A program made the position numbers and the translations under genes. 64,000 bases of DNA from Crossaster papposus (taxonomy: Eukaryota > Echinodermata > Asteroidea > Velatida > Solasteridae): positions 797,001 to 861,000 of the forward strand of contig JBAIAA010000409.1 in assembly GCA_037893245.1 (NCBI GenBank), read 5' to 3'. Shown one piece after another: positions 54,229-64,000 of the stretch (positions are counted from its first letter, which is position 1; each line of letters starts with the position of its first letter). Under the pieces are notes generated by a model. It was not told the origin of the DNA and did no database searches. It saw only the letters and a list, made by a program, of their open reading frames with translations.

Positions 54229-54642
54229 TTAAAGGTAGGATAAACCACAATTGCTTGAATTATCATGAATAGGTGGATGGGGGGGGGGGGGGGGGGGGGT
54301 GTATTGTATATTAAATATCGTTTAACTTACCTATTGAAGTTTCACAATCACAGATGCCGAAAAACCCAAAAAAACACGGCGTTCGTTTTCAACCAGCGTC
54401 GGGCAGTAGTTCTTATGTTGTTCTTGAGGTGGGTTGTTTTTCGCGATCGTCGTCTGGCTATCGTGAATTTGTTTAAAATAAAATTCCATTTTTCGGAACA
54501 ATTACAGGATATTTAGCGCAATTATTTTGCTGGATGCCAACACAATAAGATGCCAACTTTCAAATAAGTAAGATGTTCCTCAATAATTGTGTAGTACATT
54601 TATTCGATATCTGCAAATGTGTATATCGATCCTACCTTTAAA
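54229..54642 (+). mobile_element. MITE family K, copy 12
   Basis: TTAAAGGTAGGATAAACCAC at the left and ATCGATCCTACCTTTAAA at the right. It has the longest G run of the family at the variable site (about 20). Confidence 0.8.
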
Positions 54643-54820
54643 CAAAACCTAAACACACACAATGACAAAACCACCTCTGTAGTCAATTGTTTTATCAGTA
54701 TCAAATAATGCCTTACTGCTTGGCTACTGGTGATATCATGGAAATAACTGTACTTTGATGGGACATTGGAAGTTCCTTCTCAAAATTCAATGAACTATGA
54801 TAACAACACGAATACAAACA

Positions 54821-54998
54821 ATGAAATTTGGCACACGGTCAGAGTATGTCATGGGAAAGTTATAGGTTAACAAGCAATTCTATTGCTCGTCAATCTACCG
54901 ACATTTTATTCAAAGGACACAATATGCGATTGCCATAATACCCAAATATCTTTCTCATCACGACATACTATGCTCTGACTGTGTGCCAAATTCCATGT
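54821..54998. mobile_element. Fold-back MITE
   Basis: AATTTGGCACACGGTCAGAG at the left pairs with CTCTGACTGTGTGCCAAATT at the right, with ATGTC/GACAT continuing inward. Confidence 0.8.
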
Positions 54999-55030
54999 TT
55001 GTATCACCAAAGCCACAAATCCCCCAAAGA

Positions 55031-55810
55031 TTATACCCAGCACTCTAGTCCCCCTATACATATACACTTTCTAGACTATTGTTACCTAACGCACCCCCCC
55101 CCCCTGAAAACCTACAAAGAATTCCTGAGAAACTGCAACATATTCTGCAAGAACAATGACCACCATGAAGGAGAAGGGATCCCAATTCGTCTCATTTCTT
55201 GCTTCATACGTCAAAGATTCCCATAACTGCCCCACTAACACATTTCAAGAGATCACTACGGATTCTTCAACATGGGCTCTACCAATTACTATTGATTGCT
55301 ATTGTGCTTTTGTGTACATACGTTTTAAGCCCGACATGATAACAACGTTAACAATGGCATTTCCCCCATTAAATTGTGGGTGATCGTTTGGATGGATCTG
55401 GACGGTCCATACAATCAATATTCCCCTACAGTGAACCTATTTTCAAATTTCAATAGGGCTTGAGCCTTTGGGCATGAGAATTTCAACAAAAATATCTGCT
55501 TATCAAACCCTTTACCAAGGACGCGATGGTGCAGTAATGCAACGGTGCATATTGTAATCTCCGATGTCCTCTAAAGGCTACAGCCATTTCTGTCATTAAT
55601 ACAAGCAAGTTATAAGCCAGAGGGAATTCCCCCATCTTTTATGTATGCAATTGTGTTTCCAGAATCTCAGGAATTCTTGTCAGATATAATTATCTAGGTT
55701 ATGTGTATAGTCTGGAGTGTGTGTTTAGAGACCAAAATAAAACGTACAAGGGGAGAGGGTGGGGGGGGGGGGGGGGGGGGGTGATCTGCCTTAAGTCGTG
55801 CTGAGTATAT
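55031..55810. mobile_element. Family P element, long copy
   Basis: TATACCCAGCACTCTAG at the left and AAGTCGTGCTGAGTATA at the right. Arms with GAATTCCTGAGAAACTGC and CCAGAATCTCAGGAATTC. A 22-base G run lies near the right end. Confidence 0.65.
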
Positions 55811-55888
55811 CGCCAGTGTATTTACAGTGCATATGCCACGCCGGCTATTATAGTATACGCTTCTCAACGCAGCGCGATTTCGAGGCAA

Positions 55889-56048
55889 CTTTTTACTATA
55901 CCCAGCTCGATATGTGGCAGAGGGGTACCCCTATACCTTATACACACTCCACATTTTTGTTACCTAACACATCCCCCCCCCCTTGAAACCTAAAAAGAAT
56001 TCCTAAGATACCGGGACATATCTGCCACATATCGGGCTTCATATGCTT
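55889..56048. mobile_element. Family P element, short copy
   Basis: TATACCCAGCTCGATATGTG and GCAGAGGGGTACCCC at the left, CTGCCACATATCGGGCTTC at the right. Confidence 0.75.
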
Positions 56049-56110
56049 TTTACTGCTCGGGAGGTGGGCTGGTGGTGGGGCGCTTTATCCCTCTCAAACC
56101 TTTGTCTTGC

Positions 56111-56142
56111 CCCCCCCCCCCCCCCCCCCCCCCCACCCCCCA
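56111..56142 (+). repeat. Poly-C tract
   Basis: About 24 C in a row, one interruption, then more C, followed by an A-rich (ATA)n stretch. Confidence 0.9.
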
Positions 56143-56279
56143 AAAAAAATATAAAAAATAATAATAATAATAAAAAGACATGCTGGAAAATACGTATACT
56201 GGATCTGCGAAAGTTTAAAGTTGACGTCACCGTGGAAAGGCCCCCCTAAACAAAATCGCTCTAGAACCGCGCCTGGGTA

Positions 56280-56600
56280 CTGGTGTTTAAAGTGTACACC
56301 TTTAATGTAACGTTACGTGACATACAATGACGTCACCATGACACCTTTTCAAAACAGGTATTCACCAGTTACAACCAAATGAGACGTTTAATTCTGTAGA
56401 TATAGACATTTAAGACTGCTCCTTTAATGTGACGTCACGTGACACGTGATGACGTCATCATAGCGCCACTCTGATATATATCTATAACTCATCCCAATGT
56501 AGGGGCAGTCCAAGCTGCAAATAAATTGTACATGTATTTCTGTAAATATAGGCCTTTGAAATTAACACCTGTGATGTAATTTGACACCTGAGGAGGTCAT
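56280..56600. repeat. TGACGTCA-rich repeat, second locus
   Basis: CACCTTTAATGTAACGTTAC, CTTTAATGTGACGTCACGTG and GATGACGTCATCATAGCG form loose tandem units of about 100 bp, like 14430-14700. Confidence 0.6.
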
Positions 56601-56780
56601 GGTAACGTCAGTATTCGCGGCACATCTTTAGATGCTCATCCACGTATTTGCCAAGTATTAGGACAACTGGACTGATGACCAAAGTGCCTGTAACAAAACA
56701 ATGTACAAATACTATGGACAGGAGTCTGAACAAGAACTTATAGATCTTATAAGATCTTATAAGATCTTAAGAAAAACAAT

Positions 56781-56809
56781 GGCTGTTTCGGCCGAGTGCC
56801 GAAACAGCC
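56781..56809. repeat. Perfect 12-bp hairpin
   Basis: GGCTGTTTCGGC and GCCGAAACAGCC pair perfectly around CGAGT. Just upstream, ATAAGATCTT is repeated three times. Confidence 0.8.
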
Positions 56810-57119
56810 AATTACAATGCCTCGTAACATACATTGCAAACAAAATTCGTGAAAGAACGGGTTTTTCGAGCTGTAAACAATACAAACATTCGCCGTATTT
56901 GAGATTAATGAATTTTGGACGTAAAATTACGATACTTCGACTTTGAAAATATTACGCGTCTGTAGCATTCGTGTTAATGCATACGTTAATATATATTTAC
57001 AAGAACACTTACAACTCCAAATACAACATATTTTGTATAATATTCAGCAACACCGACACAGTGGTATTTACAGCGAATCTAATGTGCATCTCATTACCAA
57101 CGTTGAAACGAGTCACTGA

Positions 57120-57375
57120 TCTTTGTGACTCGAGTCGAGTCGTCAAGTCATTTAAAAAAATTGACTCGAGTCGAGTCGAGTCATTATTTGGTCCAGAATG
57201 TCGAATCGAGTCCCAATGTGTAGTCGAGTCGAGTCGAGTCGAGTCGAGTCATTTGGTCCAGAATGTCGAGTCCAGTCGGGTCACAGTGTGTGGTCGAGTC
57301 GAGTCGAGTCGAGTCGAGTCGAGTCGAGTCGAGTCGAGTCGAGTCGAGTCGAGTCGAGTCGAGTCGAGTCAAGTA
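57120..57375. repeat. (GAGTC)n microsatellite region
   Basis: Fifteen perfect GAGTC units lie at about 57296-57370 and shorter runs near 57170 and 57222-57250, separated by repeats of TTTGGTCCAGAATGTCGAG. More GACTCGAGTC-type words lie at 57623-57690 and 61263-61280. Confidence 0.9.
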
Positions 57376-57699
57376 TTTAGCTCGAGTCATCAGTTCGGGT
57401 CACACATATGTGTGAATACTACACAATAAATAAACACGTTACAGAAACACAATGTGGAAATCCACGACACAATGTATGGTTTTTTTCATGGAGATTATGT
57501 ATACAATTTTTGAGTGTACATGTATGTATAACTGTTCGCTAACAATAACATACACGTACACATGACGGACAAATATAAACCGGCACGGGCGTAAGTCATT
57601 GCAAGTTTTGCTCATTATGGGGGACTCGAGTCTTATTGATCTTCACTCGAGTCGAGTCATTCTCGAAGTGACTTGAGTCGAGTCGAGTCTCATTACGCA

Positions 57700-58699
57700 G
57701 CAACTGACCAATCAAAACTATGTTAAAATATATTATTTTTAACCCAAAACGCACTTTCTTGACCATAATGTGTTATTTATTCGAACAATTCCACAATGGT
57801 TTTGGCAAACATAGATGAATAATCGCATTGGATATCATTTCGTAATCACTAATAAAATTATTTATGGAAAACAGTGACTTCGTCGAGGCACGAAAAGCTG
57901 TACTATAAAGCTAAACCACGACAATGTCCGGTTTGTAGTGTTTAGTAGGTTAGCGTATAACATACATTTGTACTTTCGACTCTATGTGCAATGTAATGTC
58001 ATGTATAATACTAATAAGTTAATAAATAAACAATGAATTAATTAAAGTCTAGTACTCACAGATCCCAGCAGCGTATTGTTTTTATTGCATACCCTGTCTT
58101 TGTACAAGAATAGCAAGGTTATTATTAAATAGGGGACAGTAATTTAAACCACCAACATTCGAAAGTCGTTAGAAACAATCCGTGCATGCCGTTAAAATAT
58201 TTCCATCGTTCTTTTTACTGGCGTCCAGACTGTCATGATTGTTTACAGTGAACAGGTTTGCGCATTTGTACAATGTGCACTTTTTGCACCATCTGCTTGA
58301 AATATGGTAGGATACATCATACGAAAGACAGCATCAAGCACTTCATTTGTTAAATTATGATTGTTATACAAACTAAATTAATCACTTGCTTTGCTCATTA
58401 GCCCCATAGACAAGATTGAGAACAGGCAGGTCGCCGAAGGACAAAGTCAACGACAATACACATCTCTAGTACTAATCCTGAAATATACGTCTCATCTCTC
58501 CACAGTGTAATAAACAAAATATCGTAATACTCAGTGTGGACAAATTCAACCCGCGCAAACTTCTGAAGACCAATCGACTCTTTTTTGTATTTTGCAATAG
58601 TTTCTAAACTGATTTTATTAAATTAACTCTCGGCTTTACGTGCCAAAGTTCACGCTTGAAGTTAACTATATACATGAGGCATACAACTACAACTAACCT
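57700..58699. other. No feature recognised
   Basis: AT-rich, no open frame of interest, no clear repeat. Confidence 0.45.
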
Positions 58700-58885
58700 T
58701 TAAAGGGGTCGTATACGTTTTGGTAATTACTCCAAAAATTAATGGCAATAAAATCTTACTTGGTAAGCTTTGGATAGTATAATGCATTTTTTGAAACTTT
58801 TCACTTCGAAGTACTGCGGTTATGCACAAAGATATCACTTTTTATCCTCAAAAATTTGAATCTGAGAAGCGTTACTGCAGTGACA
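58700..58885 (+). mobile_element. MITE family R, copy 1 (right side lost)
   Basis: TTAAAGGGGTCGTATACGTT to CGTTACTGCAGTGAC, then a family F element takes over. Confidence 0.75.
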
Positions 58886-59329
58886 TTTTGGATAACTTTA
58901 CCATGACGCCGGGTAACATTTCGATGGGTTAATCTTCCCACCGTCCGCACTTGGATTTAATTGACGTGGGTAGAATTGCCGAGACCATGGGTAAACTAAC
59001 CGAGCTGGCTCCAAAACAATAAAGAGGGCGCCCTGCGTGACCTATGACCGCGACTTGACGACCGGATCGTCTGTTCCCGACGCTAGCTCTCAACATTCGA
59101 CCGGGTGATGGAAGATTTAACCGAGACGTCGCGTCCGCACTGGATTGGTTGACTCGGTTGACTGGTCGATTTTCCTGGGCACCTTTGGCTCGGTTAAACT
59201 ACCCACGCGGCGTGGGTAAGTTACCTGTGAGAAAAGTTACCCAGGCTGTTCGCACTGGACTTGAAATGGGTAAGTTACCCATTGGCTCGGTTAGTTTGCC
59301 CAAATTAAGTTCAGTGCGAACAGGGCTTA
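58886..59329. mobile_element. MITE family F, copy 2
   Basis: It shares TAACTTTACCATGACGCCGG to CAGTGCGAACAGGGCTTA with 26148-26560. It has lost the outer left end and gained about 85 bp near 59003-59095. Confidence 0.8.
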
Positions 59330-59599
59330 GTGTTGGAAAGTGATCAATGCAACTACTGAATTCAGTGTCAGTTCGGTTTGTGAAAAAAAACAATTCGCTG
59401 CCGGCACCCGCCGTTAAACTGAGTACATCCATGGTATGTATTCTACAGGTTGATGACCCCTGAGAATTCCTCCTGAATGCAAATTCACAGAATCAGTGAT
59501 CCCTTTAATGGATATAACAAGCCCCGTCTTTAATGGCTTGATAATAGCAAACACAGCCCCCAAGGGAAATGAGAAGCTAGTGTCAAGCATTTCGTTCAT

Positions 59600-59705
59600 C
59601 CTCCTACTGGTTTCTTCAGGCTTACGAGCTACAGTGCCTTGGGCGCTTTTGAGGAATCCTCGGTTTCATTGCCGAAAAGAAATAATAATAATAATAATAA
59701 TGTGT
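59600..59705 (+). mobile_element. SINE 3' part
   Basis: GGTTTCTTCAGGCTTACGAG, CTACAGTGCCTTGGGCGCTT and an (ATA)n tail match the body of the SINE at 9850-10131. The tRNA-like head is absent. Confidence 0.7.
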
Positions 59706-59894
59706 TTGGACAAGCCACCAGGGAACTTATGGGTTTTGTCGCTGAGTGTTCGATTTGCATTTTCCCAATTGCCAATAGCAAATTTTGTATGTTTGCTTTG
59801 TTTTCTTTTTCTTTTTTACGCCATTCAGGCTTTAAACTGGCAAGGATTTCTCCTGATAGTAATAACAGGAGGAGAAATATTCTAAGTATGCATT

Positions 59895-60197
59895 TTAAAG
59901 GTAGGAACTAGGATACATCATTTGCAGATATCGAAACATTTTCACTACCTAATTATTACGAAATATCTTACTTATTTGGAGGTAAATACGGATTGTAGGC
60001 ATCCAGCAAAATGATTGCGCTAGATATCTTGTGATTGTTCCGAAAAGATTAATTTTCTAAAATAAAATTCACGATCGCTGGACTGTGATCGCGACAAAAC
60101 AAGAACAACATAAGAAAAACTGATATTTACTATAAAATACAAATCCACCCATTCATGATAATTCAAGCAATTAACAATGATGTATTCTACCTTTAAA
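59895..60197 (-). mobile_element. MITE family K, copy 13
   Basis: TTTAAAGGTAGGAAC...GGATACATCATTTGCAGATA at the left and GATGTATTCTACCTTTAAAG at the right. It abuts family R copy 2. Confidence 0.85.
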
Positions 60198-60562
60198 GGG
60201 ATCGTATACGTTTGGTAATTACTCAAAAAATGAATGGCAATAAAAACTTACTTGGTAAAAGGTACAGCAGCTTTGGATAGTATAATGCATTTTTAGACAC
60301 TTTTCACTTCGAAGTATCCCAAAAAAATTGAATCTGAAAAACGTTACTGCAGTGACGTTTCTTAGATTGTGTATTCCAATGCAGATTATTCTTCCTGCGT
60401 GGACATAACTGCTCCAGATTTTCGGCAATATCTCAAAATCGCTACCACATTTTGAAATTAAATTTGTACAGGTTAGTTTTATGGTATATATCTATAACTA
60501 TATAGGATTGAAAAAAACAGTGGGTTCCAATTACCAAACGTATACGAATACGATCCCCTTAA
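60195..60562 (+). mobile_element. MITE family R, copy 2 (complete)
   Basis: AAAGGGATCGTATACGTTTG and GTAATTACTC at the left pair with CCAATTACCAAACGTATACG and ATCCCCTT at the right. Confidence 0.85.
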
Positions 60563-62220
60563 ATACCACGAAATCATTACTTCTACTATTTTTTTAATTG
60601 CATTTATAGACATACGTTTCTAGACATACATGTATAGACATACGTTTATTGATACTGATATTGTTTGTTCGCCGATCTTTAGGAAGCAAAATAATTTGAA
60701 AGGCCTCGGTCTTTGACATGTTTTTCTGCAATCAACACTCGAGGCGCAGTTTTAATTATGTAGACTCTTGCAGAATTTAACGTGACCCCACCCTGGATCA
60801 ACGGACCGCATATGCATTACAGTTAGTTGTCACATAGGCTGTTGTTTGCTGTTTTCATTTAAGAATATACCTCCCCTAGACAAAACCCATGTCCTCTAAC
60901 TCTGCCTAAACGCATACAATCTATAATTAATGAGGTGAATCAAATTTTGCATGAAGCTGGGCTATGGTAAACAGGAGAATATACTGAGTACAAAAACCGA
61001 TATGATGGAGAACGCATGTACACAGCGCGTGCATAGCACTAGAAAAAGAAAAAAAGGTAATTGTATTGGAGTTCAGATGTATTTACTTTGAGAAGGGGAA
61101 AGGGCTTCGGGTTAATTTTGTTTGCAGAGTTTCTGTGTAAAGTGTTTATTCATAGTTCCAAATCCATACTTAAAAGTGTGGCATCATAATAGCAATGGTT
61201 TATGAAACGGATACAAAAACGAATACAAAACGGAAAGACGGCTTAACACAAGTGTTCAAATACGAGTCGACTCGAGTTGACTCACAAAATTCAGTGACTC
61301 GCACACAACTTTAGTTTCGATCAACATTTTAATTTATGTTTTAATTTAAATGTTCTGCAGGCCCTATATTTTAATAGTTACAGACTCTTGATTTTATAAT
61401 ATTAAAAATTTTCAATATTAGTAATAAATATTCATTTTGGTTGTTATACGCTATAGCTTACAATAATAGACATATGGCGTACAGCTCAAACATAATCGTG
61501 ACTCTGGTCCCTAGATGAAGAATAATTATACCTAAAGGCTCATTATGATTTCGCGTTATTAACTTTGTTGTCTGGATAATTTCAATACTGAACATCTGTT
61601 CCCAAATGCACAACTGTTATTTATTATGGCTCGGATAGACTAGTGGGATTTCTGGGGAAAAAAGTTAGGAGCACTTTGGGGTAAAAATTGGGAACCAGAC
61701 TTTTGATCATAATTCAGGTATGTTGAATCCGATAACCCGGTTCTCTAGCAAGATTTTGATTTTTTGACCGTCTAAATTGCATAATCAAAATGGCCGCCAA
61801 TTTGCTAATCTCGGACATTTGTTTACTATTTGCTAAACTAAATCTGTAACCAGGAAAGAAGAAATGGCAAATGAAGTGCCAAAAAACTGTCTATATCTAT
61901 GTTTTAAGGGTCAGATGCATTTGTTAAGTAATTAGTGGTAACCCTACTAATGAATATGCAAATTAGCCGCCGCCATTACAGAAAAATATTTGTTCTCCAA
62001 TACATCTTTATAGATCTATAATCCCCCCCCCCCCAACAAAAATGAGAGCAATGCTAATGTATATACAGTGTATTACTATTTAGTATAGTATCTTGAATAT
62101 ATAATAGTATTTGTTTTAAATCGTTGTTGATAGTTATGTACTCGTCATTCTAGTTTTTCTGAACTTTTTGTTTACATGCACAAGTCTATTTAATTTGCTT
62201 AGTGGTGTATTCCTTTCTCC
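60563..62220. other. Intergenic, no gene recognised
   Basis: AT-rich sequence. There is a 13-base C run near 62022 and GACTCGAGTTGACTC words at 61263. No supported feature. Confidence 0.45.
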
Positions 62221-62375
62221 ATGATGGTAAATTTATTTGTATTAAGTACATTTTTTTGGTATTTAATTAATCATTTTACTGTTAATATTTCTACATTTTT
62301 AAGTGATGCGCCTAGGAGCATGATTTATTTTATGGACGGGCGCTATATAAATCTTAACTTATTATTATTAATAAT
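62221..62375 (+). repeat. LINE/SINE-like 3' tail
   Basis: GACGGGCGCTATATAAATC followed by TTATTATTATTA is the tail style also seen at 52850-52880. The open frame across it is fortuitous. Confidence 0.4.
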
Positions 62376-62412
62376 GGGAGTCGATCGTTGCTTCCTATCT
62401 CTTTAGGTATCA

Positions 62413-63019
62413 TAAGGCCCAGTCACACCGGATCGTACGATTTCTGGATCGTGCGATTGGTGCGATTTGGCAGAGATACGACCAATCGCCAATGTTTGCG
62501 ACGATCTCCGCATAGCGGTCGTATGCTGTGATTGCTCTTAGGACTGGTACGTACGATTGGTGTCACGCTTGGTCGTGCGATCACAAGCGATTGGAGAAGT
62601 TTGATTGCAAAATCAGTCGTAGGTAATCGTGCGACTAGTCCCAGATACCCACGATTGATCGTACGAGCAATCGTGTATACCTGCGACCACTCGCACGATC
62701 AGTCGTGTATACCTACAACCAGTTGCACGACTAATCGTGCGACTGTGGGACCCGCGATCATTAACGACTGGTGGTGCGAGCATGCACGACTGGTGGTACG
62801 ACCATATAAGACCTGTCTGCAACCTCTTACGATTTGGAATCGCAGGTCAGAAGTTTTGAACATGACCATCGACCTTGCTGCGACTGATTTTGCTGTTGCG
62901 ATGACCCACGACCTCTGCGACCAGTCGCACGCTCTTTGTACGATTTGCCCGCGATTGCAACATTTTTCGGTCGCAGCTAGGTCGTAACCTGGTCGCAAGC
63001 CCGGTGTGACTGGGCCTTT
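62413..63019. mobile_element. MITE with AAGGCCCAGTCACACCGG ends
   Basis: Left AAGGCCCAGTCACACCGG pairs with right CCGGTGTGACTGGGCCTTT. The interior is dense in TCGTACGA, CGTGCGA and GCGACTG words on both strands, so it folds along its whole length. A 151-codon open frame across it is a by-product. Confidence 0.85.
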
Positions 63020-63207
63020 AGTCTCAGCATAAACAAAGGGTCCACGATTGACCTACCGTCGACGATTAAAAAATCGTGTACCCAACCTATGGGAGGCCTT
63101 CCTAAAAAGTACAAACAAACGAGGGGCAATAGGGAGTCCACGATTGCCGGTGTTTACATAATCGGTGTGTGTAGGGACGTCCAGCAAACCCAATGTTAAC
63201 ACATTCG

Positions 63208-63433
63208 TGACACGATCAAGCGGAATGAGTCGGATTTCGGCCCCGGTCAAAAAATGAGTTTTCATGTGGTTTTAAAAAGGGCATCTGTACGTTTAAAAAA
63301 CTGAGAACCCCATGTTGAAACGATGTTTTGTTGTCGAGTTATGTACATTTGTTTATATCAACGAAGAACACAGTTCTGATTAAAACATTTTTGGGATTCC
63401 CCGACATCCGCCTCATTCCGCTTGATCGTGTCA
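63208..63433. mobile_element. MITE with TGACACGATCAAGC termini, copy 2
   Basis: TGACACGATCAAGCGGAATG and AGTCGGATTTCGG at the left, CCGACATCCGCCTCATTCCG and CTTGATCGTGTCA at the right. Confidence 0.85.
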
Positions 63434-63545
63434 CATTTACGCCAACACATGATTTGACATTACCTCATAATATACCGTGTAAGTATCGCCAGTTCACGTT
63501 TACTTTTCTGCGAGTGTCTTGGTACCAAACACTGACTAGTCTAGT

Positions 63546-63861
63546 CCACTGACCTCTATACATGGACAGATCATCATTGTTTCATTTTGAAGTCGGCATG
63601 CGGAGAAGTGCAACATGGCGGACCCACGACGTGACTCTGTGAGCCAATGAAATGTCCAGGTGTTGGTACGATACGTATTACGTAATGTTTATAAATACAA
63701 AATGTACAGAATAAATCCGCTGACCTCCACACCTGGACATTTCATTGGCTCACAGCAGTGACGTCGCGGGTCCGCCATGTTGCACTTCCAGTTCGCGCCG
63801 ACTTCAAGTGTTAGCGCAGCAGAATATGGACAATGGTCCGTCCAGGTGTAGAGGTCAGTGG
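63546..63861. mobile_element. Fold-back element with TCTAGT flanks and ATGGCGG sites
   Basis: CCACTGACCTCTATACATGG pairs with CCAGGTGTAGAGGTCAGTGG. TCTAGT lies just outside both ends. Each arm carries AACATGGCGGAC (or its reverse) and GAGCCAATGAAATGTCC. Confidence 0.8.
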
Positions 63862-64000
63862 TCTAGTCACATAACTCCAGTGTTTAAATTTACCCAAATG
63901 TTATCTGCGTACAGGCCCGTACGCAGGATTTTTTATGGGGGGTGCGAATTTGTACTGATGGGACCAAAAATAAAACCAAAACTTTTCTGGCCAGTACGGT

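Noticed and set aside
57184..57429. Open frames rich in E-S-S-R-V or R-L-D-S-T
   Set aside because: Translations of the GAGTC microsatellite on either strand.
62532..62998. 151- and 99-codon frames
   Set aside because: They lie wholly inside the inverted-repeat element at 62413-63019 and reflect its TCGTACGA/CGTGCGA words.

Overview
The window is animal nuclear DNA: AT-rich, with GT-AG introns, tRNA-derived SINEs, LINE tails, a Penelope-like element, a DIRS/Ngaro-type element and dozens of fold-back DNA elements (MITEs). The repeat mix suggests a marine invertebrate deuterostome, most likely an echinoderm. That is an inference from repeat style, not a species match.

One host gene fills most of the window. 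On the minus strand, 19 coding exons from 53741 down to 2738 join with matching splice phases into a 1,011-residue RhoGEF: a long polar N-terminus, a DH domain, a PH domain and a short tail. It is closest in layout to the PLEKHG5/6/7 group. I worked out the exon borders by hand from splice signals, phase and family motifs. The exon 3 to exon 4 join is the least certain.

The introns and flanks are a transposon landscape. Intron 3 (35111-43685) holds a 4.2 kb unit with terminal inverted repeats (36935-41170). It carries, on the plus strand, a broken gene of the invertebrate family that combines a TGCDTVS motif with a C-terminal cysteine repeat (CXC/tesmin-like), and a Penelope-like element has landed inside it. 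Intron 4 (23775-34975) holds a decayed DIRS/Ngaro-like retroelement with a B1-A2-B2 arrangement of 978-bp direct repeats, plus poly-G/C-bearing fold-back elements and a LINE 3' fragment split by a TTAA-flanked MITE. Intron 6 holds a MITE split by a second element made of AATAGAGATATCTCTATT palindromes. One MITE family, called family K here, has at least 13 copies across the window.

From about 53.75 kb to the right edge I see no host gene, only repeats: family K, R and F elements, a (GAGTC)n microsatellite, and large fold-back elements at 62.4-63.9 kb. The left 2.7 kb lies downstream of the RhoGEF stop codon and begins with a 640-bp fold-back element.

The most unusual items are the TIR-bounded CXC-gene unit, the palindrome-array element, and the split direct repeats of the DIRS/Ngaro-like insertion.
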